Source: Trichuris trichiura (taxonomy: Eukaryota > Nematoda > Enoplea > Trichinellida > Trichuridae). Taken from it: 64,000 bases of DNA. The translations under genes were made by a program, and so were the position numbers. The stretch covers positions 337,010-401,009 of the forward strand of contig JBAJFE010000048.1 in NCBI GenBank assembly GCA_037903355.1, read 5' to 3'. This document shows positions 48,417-64,000 of this stretch, in pieces (the first letter of the stretch is position 1; every line of letters begins with the position of its first letter). The notes under the pieces were generated by a model, which saw only the letters and a list, made by a program, of their open reading frames with translations, ran no database searches and had not been told where the DNA came from.

Positions 48417-49380
48417 CAATAGAACCCCCGAAGTTGACCACTCCTTTATGTTGACCGCCTCCCTAAGTTGACCGGATTTTGACCAGTTGGTTGGTCCGCA
48501 CGTTAATAAACGCAAGGACAACTCCTATACGTTGACCACCCCCGTAAGTGGGAAGTTGACCGCTTTAGCCTTGACCTGGAATATGCACGCAATGCTAATT
48601 TGTACTCTGTAAGTTGACCATTTCAGTTTGCACTGTGTCAGTCGCTAGCAGCTGTTAACCGTCAGTGCCTGAATGTGCTATTATTACTCAACGTAGCGAA
48701 GTTTTTCATTACCGTGCATTAAAGATTCCTGCTTACAGAACCGATTCTGTCGCTTTGACGATGCTTTTTCCATGTTTTCCAGTGCAGCTTGCGCGTTTCC
48801 TTGTTCACATAACCTCTCGCCTAGGCGTCAGCAGCATTCTCCCATGGAGTGAAGTATGACGAATCGAGCCTAATTGTATTTGTTTGAGTCGAGCTCAATT
48901 CTATTTATTCACTTTGCTATAGCCATGCGGCAGGGGTCCCTAACTTGTCTTCGCGAGTAAAGATAGTCCGGCTTACGCAGTAGTAGCTACAAAACTGGTT
49001 ACAGTTTGCCCTATGGCCAAACGGAAAGAATCGAGAGAGTTGCCACCGAAAAATAAGATGAAAAATGCCCGGAAATGTTGAGCGGGGGAAGCCCGCGCGG
49101 AGTTCGCCCTTACCGCTTATGTTTGTGGTATGAACAAGCACCAAACTAGAATTGACACCTTTTTCAGCAAGCATTGTGGCCCCTAAAAAGCTTATGCATG
49201 ATTTTACAATGTTATTTTTATGCATATCACCGTTTAATAGACTTCCAATTGATGCTCGGCAATAGAATAAAACGCATACAGATGCTAATCTATTCAGCCG
49301 AGCCAGTTATACCCACAGTTCCAATATGTTGACCAGTTTCTCCCGGTCCCATGGGTGGTCAACTTATGGGGGTTCTACTG
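48417..49380 (+). mobile_element. Internally deleted Tigger derivative (964 bp)
   Basis: Ends CAATAGAACCCCC and, inverted, CAGTAGAACCCCC; GTTGACC motifs follow inward at both ends. The segment around 49070-49250 matches the 3' end of the Tigger gene at 52600-52810, so it is a deletion derivative lacking the DDE core. Both flanks are CA rather than the TA usual for pogo/Tigger. Confidence 0.75.
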
Positions 49381-49605
49381 CATTTTGTTGTTACTTTTGT
49401 GTCCGCTTTTTAACAAGACCGAACTGATGTATATAACAAATTGCTCTTCGAAAGACAGGATGTCTTTTAACAGGCTTGAATAGTTTCATAGTAGATCTTC
49501 AGATTCACGGGTTTGGCCTGTTGGATGTATCTGTAAGTAAACTGCAAAGTGCCCTACCAACGAATGGATGAGCAAATTGTTAGAGAAATTACAGAACAAA
49601 TCGAA

Positions 49606-49648
49606 TACCGTACGTTTCGGAACTGCTCGTGTTCCGTCGTCAGCAGTG
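49606..49648 (-). ncRNA. Small hammerhead-like ribozyme core
   Basis: - strand CTGACGA, stem II GGAAC/GTTCC, GAAA, palindrome ACGT, A; stem I ACTG with CGGT (4 bp). Predicted cleavage after the A at 49611. Confidence 0.65.
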
Positions 49649-49711
49649 TTGGGGAGTTCCGAAACGTACGGTATTCGATTTGTTCTGTAATTTCTCTAAC
49701 AACTCCCCAAC

Positions 49712-49752
49712 ACTGCTGACGACGGAACACGAGCAGTTCCGAAACGTACGGT
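49712..49752 (+). ncRNA. Small hammerhead-like ribozyme core
   Basis: Same core as 49606-49648 on the other strand: CTGACGA at 49716-49722, GGAAC/GTTCC, GAAA, ACGT, A, CGGT. Confidence 0.65.
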
Positions 49753-49869
49753 ATTCGATTTGTTCTGTAATTTCTCTAACAATTTGCTCATCCATCCGTT
49801 GGTAGGGCATTTTGAAGTTTACTTACAGATACACCCAACAGGCCAAACCCGTGAATCTGAAGATCTACT

Positions 49870-55744
<5,875 letters not shown>

Positions 55745-56142
55745 GTGAGTCGACGTTGAGTTATAACTGGCATCAGTGTTTACCGTAACTTTCAAGACTA
55801 AGCTTGCCCGTCGTGAGCGTAACAAGTAATCTGCGCTAATAACGAGGAAAAATTACTCAGTGTTTATAAAAACTTGGATAAGATTATTTGCATAATCGCA
55901 CTAACGACACTTTGTTCTCTAATGACCTTATCCAACAGCGGAACAGCAATGGGTCGGATGAATGTTCAGTTATCGAAAACAAAAATTAATAGCCGTTAAC
56001 TTTCCAGTCCAGTGTTTTATAAATGAACTTTTTTTAGCCACCATTAGAAGCTATTGTGCTACTCAGCTCAGCGTAACAACCCGCTTTAGTGCCTGTAATC
56101 TTCGAGTTTCATAAAACGCTCATAGTTGTTCCCAGATATGTA

Positions 56143-56311
56143 TGTTGCTTCCACTAAGGCGCAACAATCACAACAGTATTCGCTGGGAGCGATGACCCAA
56201 CGATCACAAAGCAGTCTCAAGGCACACGCGCGCTCACCTTTACTCTCTCACTCTCTACAGTACGGTTTTTAGTATAAGCAGGTATTGTGTCACGATACGC
56301 AAGCTGTAACA
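56143..56311 (-). repeat. BEL 3' LTR
   Basis: 169 bp, - strand start TGTTACAGCTTGCG, end GGAAGCAACA. Unusually short for BEL. Confidence 0.9.
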
Positions 56312-56586
56312 CTCCCGGGCCATGGGCGAAGCCCATCACTGTTCGGCGGCTGACTCGAGGAGATGAAGGTCGATTCAAGTCTCCGTTAGTTGTTCGCACT
56401 CTGACCGTCCGTATTAGCCCATCACTTGATGGGAAGATTTCGACCACGCGCCCGAGGCGCCACCTTATCCGTGGTACGCCACTTTTCGCTACAAGTAGAA
56501 TATCGCCAACAGAAGGGGATTGTCTTTCTCGAGTCCACGCGTTTCGGCCCGGTAACTTAACGATATATTCTTTCTTCCATCTCTTC

Positions 56587-56845
56587 ATATTGAAGGTATC
56601 TTTATTACGGCTTCTCCCGTTAAGATTTAAAGTAAAAAAAGGTTTATTCTTTCTTTCCGGAGCTTTCAGGTCTTTCGCGACCCGTAGACACTTTATGTCA
56701 CCGCTGAAGACGGGTCGCGAAAGACCTGAAAGCTCCGGAAAGAAAGAATAAACCTTTTTTACTTTTTAAATCAAAACGGGAAAACCGTAATAAAAGAAAA
56801 AAACCTTCAATATGAAAACGCACACTCCCGTACCAAAGCACCAAG
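56587..56845. mobile_element. Hammerhead-bearing foldback element, family A, in BEL integrase
   Basis: 15-bp target duplication TTCTTCCRTCTCTTC (56572-56586, 56846-56860; one mismatch). Only the right end has the extra CCCGTACCAAAGCACCAAG. Removing the unit rejoins LWKR and WKKEYIVKLP of integrase. The left arm lost its core. Confidence 0.9.
56701..56738 (+). ncRNA. Small hammerhead-like ribozyme core
   Basis: CTGAAGA (56704-56710), stem II GGGTC/GACCT, GAAA, AGCT, C; stem I CCG/CGG. Confidence 0.55.
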
Positions 56846-58075
56846 TTCTTCCGTCTCTTCCATAATTGGCTCAGAACTACACGACAGTGTTGCCAACGCT
56901 TTGTCAATTCTGCTGCATATGCAGGTGTGCCTAGATCGTCCTTTTCCACAGTTGTGTTTACTTCAGGCGGTCTGCCGTCCAGGAAGTGGAAAGGAGTGAG
57001 TGGTTCCTAGTCCCTCGGATCTTCTCCAACAAAAGTAAGGGGGCGAGCGTTGATTTGTGATTCAACTTCGCAAAGCATAGTCGTCATTTCCTCAGCGTTC
57101 AGTAACGATCTATGCAATGTCTTCTTCAGCGCCGTTTTGACCGAGCGCACCAACCTTTCCCATGCGCCTCCAGCTCAGGGTTATGGACTTCCAAGTAATG
57201 CGACGGGATGCTAAATGCTCATACACCTTCTTTTGTGCGCTATCGCGGAAAGCGATCTGCATATCTTTGGCGACCCTTCTGAACGTTCGAAAATTATCAG
57301 AATATATCACTCTAGGTGTCCCGCGGCGCGCGAAAAATCGTTGTAGCGCCTGTATAAGACTGTCGGCTGACATGTCGCGTACAAGTTCCAAGTGGACCGC
57401 TCTGACGGTCAAACAAGTCAGGAAGAGTATGTACGATTTCGTTGCACAATGGTTCCCTCGCAAGTACACGGGTCCGGCAAAATCCATTCCGACGTTCTGG
57501 AACACATAATTTGCGCTAACGCGTTCTGGGGGTAAGATTCCCATTTTCTGTTGAAAGGGAGGTGCATTTTGCCGTTTGCATATTATGCAGCTCCGGAGGA
57601 CTCTTTTTACGCTGCTACGGCCGCGCAATATCCAAAATTGCTGCCTTGTGGTCGCAAGCGTTTGTTCTACCCCCGCATGCAGTTGGCTTTCATGAGCTCT
57701 TCGTTTGAGAAGGTCCACTACGATATGCTTGCTTGGTAGCACAATCGGATGTTTTGTCTTTTCCGGTAAATCTGAGGACTGCAGACGTCCACCAACGCGG
57801 ATCATGCCGTCCTCACCTAAAAAGATATCAAGAGATGTTAGCTTACTGTTTCGCTCGACGGTTCCGTTTCTTTTGAGCTGCTGGTAGTCCTCCTCAAATG
57901 TTTCCCTCTGAACGCGGCGGAACCAAATCTTTTCAGCCGTTGCCATTTCATCCGCAGTCAGGGGCCCGTTTCGTTTAGCGCTCGATTGTTGACAGTTTCT
58001 GATCAGCCGCATGCAGTATGCCGTGATTCTGAGGAGCTTTTCCAGGTCGCTAAATCGTGCTGGATCTAGGCGGTC

Positions 58076-59060
58076 TTACTCAATAGCCAAGGCGACGTTC
58101 ACTTTTATTTCCTTATGACTACAGCGACGTTCATCCGAGGTGAACTTTTCAGTTTCTGTCAGTCGTATCACCTGTCGCGGTGGCCATGCATCCTCATTCG
58201 ATTCCAACCATATTGGTCCATTCCACCATTGTCGCTCCTTGACCAACTTGCACAGGGCTAAACCGCGGGTTGCGTAATCAGCTGGGTTCTCTTTTCCTGG
58301 GCAATGACGCCAACTATTTGGTTCCGTTAGCGATTGAATTTCTTCCACTCGATTTTTTACGAACGGTTTCCATTGCTTTGTGGCGCTACATATCCACGCG
58401 AGCGCGACTTTGCTGTCTGTCCAGCAGTGTACCGCGTCGGTTTCCAATTCCATGACTTCTTTGACGTAACTTACTAGTCTGGCACCGATCAGGGCTCCCA
58501 TCAGCTCCAGTCGGGGTACAGACAACTTCTTCAGCGGAGCAACTCTTGATTTGGATGCCACGATTACCATAGAGTTTTTCCCCATCTTCGTTGTGGTCCT
58601 TAAGTAGACTACGGCACCGTAAGCGTCCTCTGAAGCATCCGTGAAGACATGCAGGTCTTTGGCCGCAACGTCTTCTTTTCTCATTGGAATCAGCCGTCTG
58701 GCTAACATGACCGATGGCAGCGCTGTTAACTCTGATCTCCAACTTCACCATTCCCTTGTGATGTCCTCTGGCAGCGTTTCATCCCATGCCGTGCCGCTTT
58801 GCCATGTCCGTTGGAACAATATTTTCGCTCGTACCGTAGACGGCGTCAGTAGGCCGAGGGGATCATAAAGTTTTGCAGCCATGCTGACGAGCTCACGCTT
58901 TGTGCCCGGTGAACTCAAAGTAATTCCAGTGGGTACTTTGAAGGTGAAACTGTCAGAGGTACGGTCCCATAGCATGCCAAAGACTTCTGATACATCTTCT
59001 TCGCACTGGACGTCTTCTCGTGCTAGGCGTTCCAGGACTCTTGGACGTTGCTCGACCATT
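58076..59060 (-). pseudogene. BEL RT end and RNase H
   Basis: 59059-58745: LGMLWD…LYDPLGLLTPSTVRAKILFQ, the connection of BEL pol. 58708-58076: DLHVFTDASEDAYGAVVYL, SVPRLELMGALIGARL and CWTDSKVALAWI, RNase H with Asp and Glu residues in place. The change of frame at 58745 indicates a frameshift. Confidence 0.85.
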
Positions 59061-60264
59061 TCGTCAAACGAAATCCAGCTGTTTGTAGCAAATGGCTCGT
59101 GTTCTTCACAATTCGACGAGCATCCTCGATGGTGTTACAACTTGTAACGAAATCGTCGACGTACATATTCTTCAATATATCATGTACGTCTTCATGGTAC
59201 TCCGGGCTTTGTTGTTGTACATGACGCCTTAGCACATTCATAGCCAGGAAAGGCGAACAATTCAGGCCGAAACAGATTCTTGTGAAACGAAACACTTCCG
59301 GTCTATCTTCTGTCTGGGATGACCTCCACAGGAATCGGCTTACGTCCCGATCCTCGTCACGTAGACAGACTTGCATAAACATTTTGCTGATGTCTGCCTG
59401 GAGGGCGATGGGAAAGCGGCGGAAGCGTAATATAATTCCCAATAAGTCGTTCTGTAGGCGTGGCCCAGAGATCAACGCGTCGTTCAATGATACTCCTCGG
59501 TATCGACAAGGCGCGTCGAATACTATCCGGGAACGCGTGCTGGTCTTATCATGGCGGACTACCATGTGGTGAGGTAGATGCCACGTCCTTCCTTCCAATC
59601 CCTTTTGATTTGTCTTCTCCACCCATCCATTTCTGATATACTTGTTCATTTCCTTGCAATAAGCGGCGTTCAAGGACGCATCTCGTGATAAACGGGCCTC
59701 CGTTTGCTTCAGCTTTTGAAGAGCCATATGATAGTTGTCAGGTAGAACGAGGTCTTCCGTTTTCCAGGGTAGAGATACAGTGTAACGTTCCCCGTCGAAT
59801 GCTACACCACACTGCTGGTTTGCGTTGTCTGTCCCAATACTCTCGCAAGTATCACTTTTCTCAAGGCTCAGTGATTCGACTTCCCAAAACTTTCGTAGAT
59901 CTTCATCCAGCTGTTGCTCGATCGTCGCGTACAGTGCGCTAATTTCTCGCTGGTGGATGCTAGTTTCGCTCTTACCGCCTACAATCCAACCTAGTGTCGA
60001 TTGCACAGCTATGGGCTGGCCGACTTGGCCGCGCAATTGACCAGATTTCATGAAATCATGGTAATAATCAGCACCAATCAATACGTCGACTGTTGCCGGT
60101 CCGCGTGGGAATGAATCCCCTAAAGTGACTCCTTGAAGGTGTGGCCATTCCTCTTTTAACGGAGGATTGCTCTCCAATACAGAACAGATACGGCCGATGC
60201 ATAGTGCTGCTACAACCGTTCCCTTCCCACCGCCCTTACCGTGCAGTGTGAAGGTGACAGACAC
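59023..60264 (-). CDS. BEL reverse transcriptase domain
   Basis: 413 uninterrupted codons, starting in the protease end (VDVLIGADYYHDFM). RT blocks: SRIVFDAPCRYRGVSLND, ALQADISKMFMQV (catalytic Asp), RFTRICFGLNCSPFLA and NMYVDDFVTS with an intact YVDD box (59147-59166). Only flanking domains are broken. Confidence 0.9.
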   Translation of the reverse strand: MSVTFTLHGKGGGKGTVVAALCIGRICSVLESNPPLKEEWPHLQGVTLGDSFPRGPATVDVLIGADYYHDFMKSGQLRGQVGQPIAVQSTLGWIVGGKSETSIHQREISALYATIEQQLDEDLRKFWEVESLSLEKSDTCESIGTDNANQQCGVAFDGERYTVSLPWKTEDLVLPDNYHMALQKLKQTEARLSRDASLNAAYCKEMNKYIRNGWVEKTNQKGLEGRTWHLPHHMVVRHDKTSTRSRIVFDAPCRYRGVSLNDALISGPRLQNDLLGIILRFRRFPIALQADISKMFMQVCLRDEDRDVSRFLWRSSQTEDRPEVFRFTRICFGLNCSPFLAMNVLRRHVQQQSPEYHEDVHDILKNMYVDDFVTSCNTIEDARRIVKNTSHLLQTAGFRLTKWSSNVQESWNA

Positions 60265-60758
60265 ACTTATGTTTCCCTATCTTACTCAGTTTTCCACCGA
60301 GTGTTGAAATGATTACCCTTTCGCTGTGACCTTCCAAACGTAGGCCTTCTGCGATGTCTTTTCTGAAGAAGTATCTCTGTGATCCAACGTCAAGCAAACC
60401 TGACTCGCGCAATTGCGTCGTGCAATTCACTCGCCGATTTTGTCAGTTTTCGTGGACTTAACGCCATAAGGCTCCCAGAGTGGGAATGCAGAAGGTCATG
60501 ATGAAATTTGTCGCATCCAACCACTTTGCATCTCCTTCTTCTTCTGCAGTCCCGTGCTAGATGGCCGGTTTTCAAACAGCAATAACAGGCACCTTGATTA
60601 TTTACCATATTCCAACGTTCTTTGGTGCTGCCTCGTAAGAAAGGAGGACATTCCTGGAGGCTCTTCTTCCTTACACGAGTGACAGGTGTGTTTATCCTTA
60701 ACGGTAGCGTGTAAGGCAGCCGCTGAAACATTCCTTTCACTTCGTTTTGAACTGCCAA
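60236..60758 (-). pseudogene. BEL zinc knuckles and aspartic protease
   Basis: Two zinc fingers, CYCCLKTGHLARDC and CKVVGCDKFHHDLLH, are followed in a shifted frame by LLDVGSQRYFFRKDIAEGL. The usual active site D-S-G is D-V-G, so the protease is probably dead unless this is a family variant. Confidence 0.8.
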
Positions 60759-61785
60759 TTATGACAGACGACAAATGTCCTTTGTGTTGCTTCGTGGCCC
60801 GTGTCTGCATTTGTGCCATCGCTTCTTGGACATCCATTTCTTCCTGCAGGAAGCTTAGGAACGTCGAAGTGTCCGGTTTCGCGTTCTCACACGCTCGCGT
60901 TCTTTGTTCCCACCGCTTCCGTGATGGATGGGGCAGCAGTTGCTTGAACGATGCAAGAAGGATGTCATCTGCCGTGAGGCCGTTATTAATGTCTTTGCCC
61001 ATGGCTGTCAGTGCGCGTAGGTGTCGATTCAGGTTATAATATAGGCCACAAATTCCTGTTTGATCAGGATCGGCTCTCGTCATGCGAAGGAGAGCTAAAA
61101 CATGTCCCTCGACAATAATTTCTTCTCGGCCGAAACGGTCTTTCAGGGTCTGAATGATAGCCTGATAATTAGCGTTCGTCACATGAAATTCACTGATCGC
61201 TTCTAACGCTTCTCCTGTTAGGGCCGATTTCAGATACCCCAGTTTCGTAACATCACTGATGTCCTCACATCCATGTACACCGGCTTGGAATTGATCCCAG
61301 AAAGATGGGAATTACAGTACATCGCCTGCAAATTTCGGTAACTGCCATTCGGGCAGATTCGGGCCGGGTGCTGTACACGGCTCTGGAGCAACCACGGTTG
61401 TAGTTTGCTCTTTCCTTTTACCAACTGCTTTGGCCTTTGCCTTTGCCTTCACCACAGCAAGTTGCAGGTCCACGCTGTCCTGTAATTCATGATCCTTGAG
61501 ATCCTGATCTGTCAGGCACAACTCGAATTCCGTCTGTACGTCACGGAATTTCATCGGAAGAGTGTCCACCAATTCAAGTGTTTCCAGGGCAACCTCAGCC
61601 TGGCCTTCGTTGATGAACCTCTCCACATTTTCCAATAGTCGCCCAATACGCGACCGTAGGCCACTGCGCCTCTTGCGCGCAGACCTTCCATATCGACAGA
61701 GACGTTCAGAGTGGCCATTTCCATCTGCTCTCTCTGCCAACCCGGCTCGGAGGACCACTTTGTTGCGTTCACTAAGGCGCAACAA
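60598..61785 (-). pseudogene. BEL gag
   Basis: First frame 61785-61312 has an N-terminal basic/coiled region and LPEWQLPKFAGDVL. A frameshift follows; DISDVTKLGYLKSALTGEA leads into the second frame (61182-60598) with IIQTLKDRFGREEIIVEGH and LLPHPSRKRWEQRT. These are standard BEL/Pao gag blocks. Confidence 0.85.
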
Positions 61786-61930
61786 TCACAACAGTATTCG
61801 CTGGGAGCGATGACCCAACGATCACAAAGCAGTCTCAGGACACCCGCGCGCACACCTTTACTCTCTCACTCTCTACAGTATGGTTTTTAGTATAAGCAGG
61901 TATTGTGTCACGATAACGCAAGCTGTAGCA
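61761..61930 (-). repeat. BEL 5' LTR
   Basis: 170 bp, TG…CA ends (TGCTACAGCTTGCG on the - strand). About 95% like the other LTR by eye, with small differences near both ends. Confidence 0.9.
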
Positions 61931-61935
61931 ATGTA

Positions 61936-62229
61936 AATTGCGGTCGACAAAAAATTATCGCGTTCACTGCCTTAGTAATTGCGTGTTTCACTATTCTGGA
62001 AATTAAAATGCGGCCAGTTTGTTATGTGAGCTACGATCTCAGTCATGTCTGCTATTTTATTTACAGCTCGCCCCTTGTATCCGCAGTTTTTTAATTTAGT
62101 AGAGTATGTGGACCCCCGCGTCCCCACCGTTTACTTAAAATGCATAAATTTCCTTGTAGGACGTCGGGAAGAATGCATTCTTTGGAATGGTTTTTTTTCA
62201 AATAGTTTACTTAACGCCCGGTCGAACTA
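61936..62229. other. No supported gene
   Basis: Short AT-rich stretch; expected LARS2 intron sequence. Confidence 0.4.
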
Positions 62230-62561
62230 CAGTTGAACCTCCAAAGTTGACCACCTCTATATGGCGACCACCTCTTAAGTTGACCGAATTTTGACCAGTT
62301 GATTTGTCCGCACGCTAATAAGTTCAAGGACAACCTCCGTAAGTGGGAAGTTTACTGCTTTAGCCGTGACGTGGTATATGGGCGCAATGCTAGTTTGCTC
62401 TCTGTAAGTTGACCAATCTGTTGAGTATACAACTTACGGGGGATTCAACTGCAACATATTTAGCCATGTCACTTATACCCACAGTCTCCTATGCTGACCA
62501 CCTCCTATGTTGACCAGTTTTTCCCAGTCTGTTGGGTGGTCAACTTACGGAGGTTCAAGTG
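62230..62561. mobile_element. Tigger-type MITE (about 332 bp)
   Basis: Starts CAGTTGAACCTCC and ends, inverted, CACTTGAACCTCC; TA flanks both ends. An internal GGGGGATTCAACTG near 62438-62451 suggests two nested copies. Confidence 0.75.
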
Positions 62562-62753
62562 TATATGCATTCAAACGTTATGCAAAAAATTGTGATCTTG
62601 ATTGCCACCACCTATTATATTTGGGGCTTCTGTTTTTCATATGTCCTTCTTTGTTACAGCAATTGCTTCAATGGTTCCAAAGTAGCTCAGATACTTCTTA
62701 TGGTTATTCTGCTCCGGTCTCCGTTGCAATCATTTTCATCGAACCATTTAACC

Positions 62754-62937
62754 CATAGTTTCTCAACCTTTTTTGCTCCAGGGCTCCCCTAGGCCTTGTC
62801 AGGGCCCACCAGGGCCCCCCTAGGCCATGCCAGGGCCCCTAAGCCTTGTAAGGGCCCACCGTTTATTGCGACAATGTCCTGCCCCATTATCCTCCAGGGC
62901 TCCCTGGGGACCCCAGGGCCCATGTTGAGAAGCACTG
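62754..62937. mobile_element. Small hAT-like MITE, GC-rich
   Basis: Ends CATAGTTTCTCAACCTTTTTT and, inverted, CAGTGCTTCTCAAC, like the ZBED-type hAT ends at 31506/34049. The interior repeats AGGGCCC/CCTAGGCC. No clear 8-bp duplication. Confidence 0.6.
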
Positions 62938-64000
62938 CACTATGACATTCATGAAAGACGCAATAGTCAATAGTAATTCGATGTGCACCTCTGTAACAGC
63001 TATTGTTCAAAATTATGCATTATGAATGTTGAAGACCTCTTAAATACGCCTTCAGGAGTGGTCATTGGTCGATTGCCTCACATTGGTACTGGATGCTTTG
63101 ATATTCTGTATCTTTCGTATTAGACAGTGTTCGAATCTTGATATGAACCTGTCAATAACAACGTTTGCAAGCCTGATCCAATTGATCAGATGTTACTATC
63201 AGGGAACAGCGCAGTCTGTTTAGCAGAAGTATTTGACACCACATTACACCTACTGAGCTCTCTTTGCGTGCAAGATTGAGAAAATGGACGCGCCGCCTGT
63301 GGATAAATATTTTCCGAAATCACTATTACGGCGACGACGACCACGACCACGACGACATTACCTTTTTCCCTTCTTAGTCTTTGTCGGCTTTTGTTTTATA
63401 ACTCCGTCCAAGTTTCCAGCGTAGCTTTTGGGGCGAAAACAAACCCTAAACCGTCAGCTTAAAGCTACTTTTAAGTTCTCTTTCGCTGCTACATTCAGGT
63501 GAAGCAGAAAAGAAAAACGGCGGAGAATTTGTGTACGTTTAAAGCGGTAAAGGTGACTGAAGTTCCCTTGTATGAGTGGAATGGCGCAAAAATACAGCTT
63601 AGTAAGAGTTCTGTAGCGTTCAAGCACTGTTTACGTGGAAGAGATATCAAGAAGTGAACACGTCGTGGAATGAAAAAAATATGGAATCGCTTCTCGAATG
63701 TCGGTGAAAAAGCTGATGAGAGAACTGTCAATGAAAACACGAAATAACAGTTTTGCAGCTAAAGAATCTTCAACTTTGCCACGCTAAATATTTTAAAATT
63801 TCAAAATACGGTCAGGTTGTCGATAGCTGAACCTGCATACTTTTCTTATCGCTATTTGGTTTTGGTCGCAATGCATTTAGACGAAGGATGAGTAACTCAA
63901 CGCAAGCTGTCCCATGTCGTATCAAGGTAACCTTGACATTGATAGTTGCTCTACGTTATCCAAGGCTTCTTACGAAATTGTTTACGTAGTAGTCTGCAGT
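62938..64000. other. No supported gene
   Basis: A + strand frame with an acceptor-like CATTCAG at 63498 runs about 53 codons to a stop (63657), but matches nothing recognised. Confidence 0.4.

Larger units (their letters stand above)
56217..58012 (-). pseudogene. BEL integrase, split
   Basis: 58012-57110 has ILRGRSSVKRVLRSCIIC (zinc-binding end), GMDFAGPVYLRGN (first Asp) and RGTPRVIYSDNFRTF (second Asp). The region of the catalytic Glu is frameshifted. After the foldback the C-terminal domain continues (56588-56217): SVGDILLVAKSGVPRIRW and LGRVVEIFPSSDGLIRTV. Confidence 0.85.
56143..61930 (-). mobile_element. Full-length BEL/Pao LTR retrotransposon
   Basis: 5788 bp, perfect 5-bp target duplication ATGTA (56138-56142, 61931-61935), antisense to LARS2, downstream of exon 6. 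Carries gag, nucleocapsid, protease, RT, RNase H and integrase in BEL order. Damaged by frameshifts, an altered protease site and a foldback at 56587-56845. Confidence 0.93.

Noticed and set aside
63475..63657. Possible + strand terminal exon after an acceptor-like CATTCAG
   Set aside because: It does not match any expected LARS2 segment and no partner exon is seen.

Overview
This window looks like part of a small animal genome, most likely a nematode of the whipworm/Trichinella group. That is an inference. It rests on the very short introns (51-76 bp) of the one recognisable host gene, the AT-rich background, and the mix of Penelope-like, BEL/Pao, Ty3/Gypsy, RTE, mariner, Tigger and hAT elements. 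Nothing bacterial is seen: no operons, rRNA, CRISPR or phage genes. No tRNA gene was recognised by eye.

Host genes: the only clear one is the 5' part of a mitochondrial leucyl-tRNA synthetase (LARS2 type) on the + strand. It has six exons between 49870 and 55744; the catalytic HIGH motif is in exon 2 and the rest of the gene lies outside the window or is lost. Its introns are full of transposons: a Tigger element, a mariner, several hammerhead-bearing units and a full-length antisense BEL element. A second, unidentified candidate is a 405-bp unit repeated about three times on the - strand (28463-29805), which reads like tandemly duplicated exon pairs.

Layout: 1-5.1 kb holds Penelope-like (PLE) endonuclease and reverse transcriptase remnants and a mariner fragment. 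5.9-7.3 kb is a BEL gag fragment between inverted repeats. 8.9-11.5 kb has three hammerhead-bearing foldback elements. 11.5-20.5 kb shows no recognisable gene. 20.5-26.5 kb has a hAT MITE with perfect 8-bp target duplication, a degenerate mariner, and the parent hAT element, which carries two solo LTRs. 26.5-28.5 kb and 43.2-45.2 kb are near-identical copies of a foldback joined to an RTE retrotransposon. 31.5-34.05 kb is a ZBED-type hAT. 34.05-37.2 kb is a GC-rich decayed Gypsy element. 39.6-41.1 kb is a PLE. 42.2-46.9 kb is an RTE split by two foldbacks. 48.4-49.4 kb is a Tigger derivative. 56.1-61.9 kb is the BEL element with LTRs and a 5-bp target duplication.

The most striking signal is a dispersed family of short units, mostly inverted pairs, that carry a small hammerhead-ribozyme-like core with a palindromic 4-nt stem III (AGCU or ACGU). 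Stems I and II show compensatory changes between copies, the units have 11-16 bp target duplications, and several enclose the C-terminal end of a PLE endonuclease gene. Published work ties small dimeric hammerhead variants to PLEs. The paired, divergent arrangement seen here would give transcripts with a ribozyme whichever strand is transcribed.
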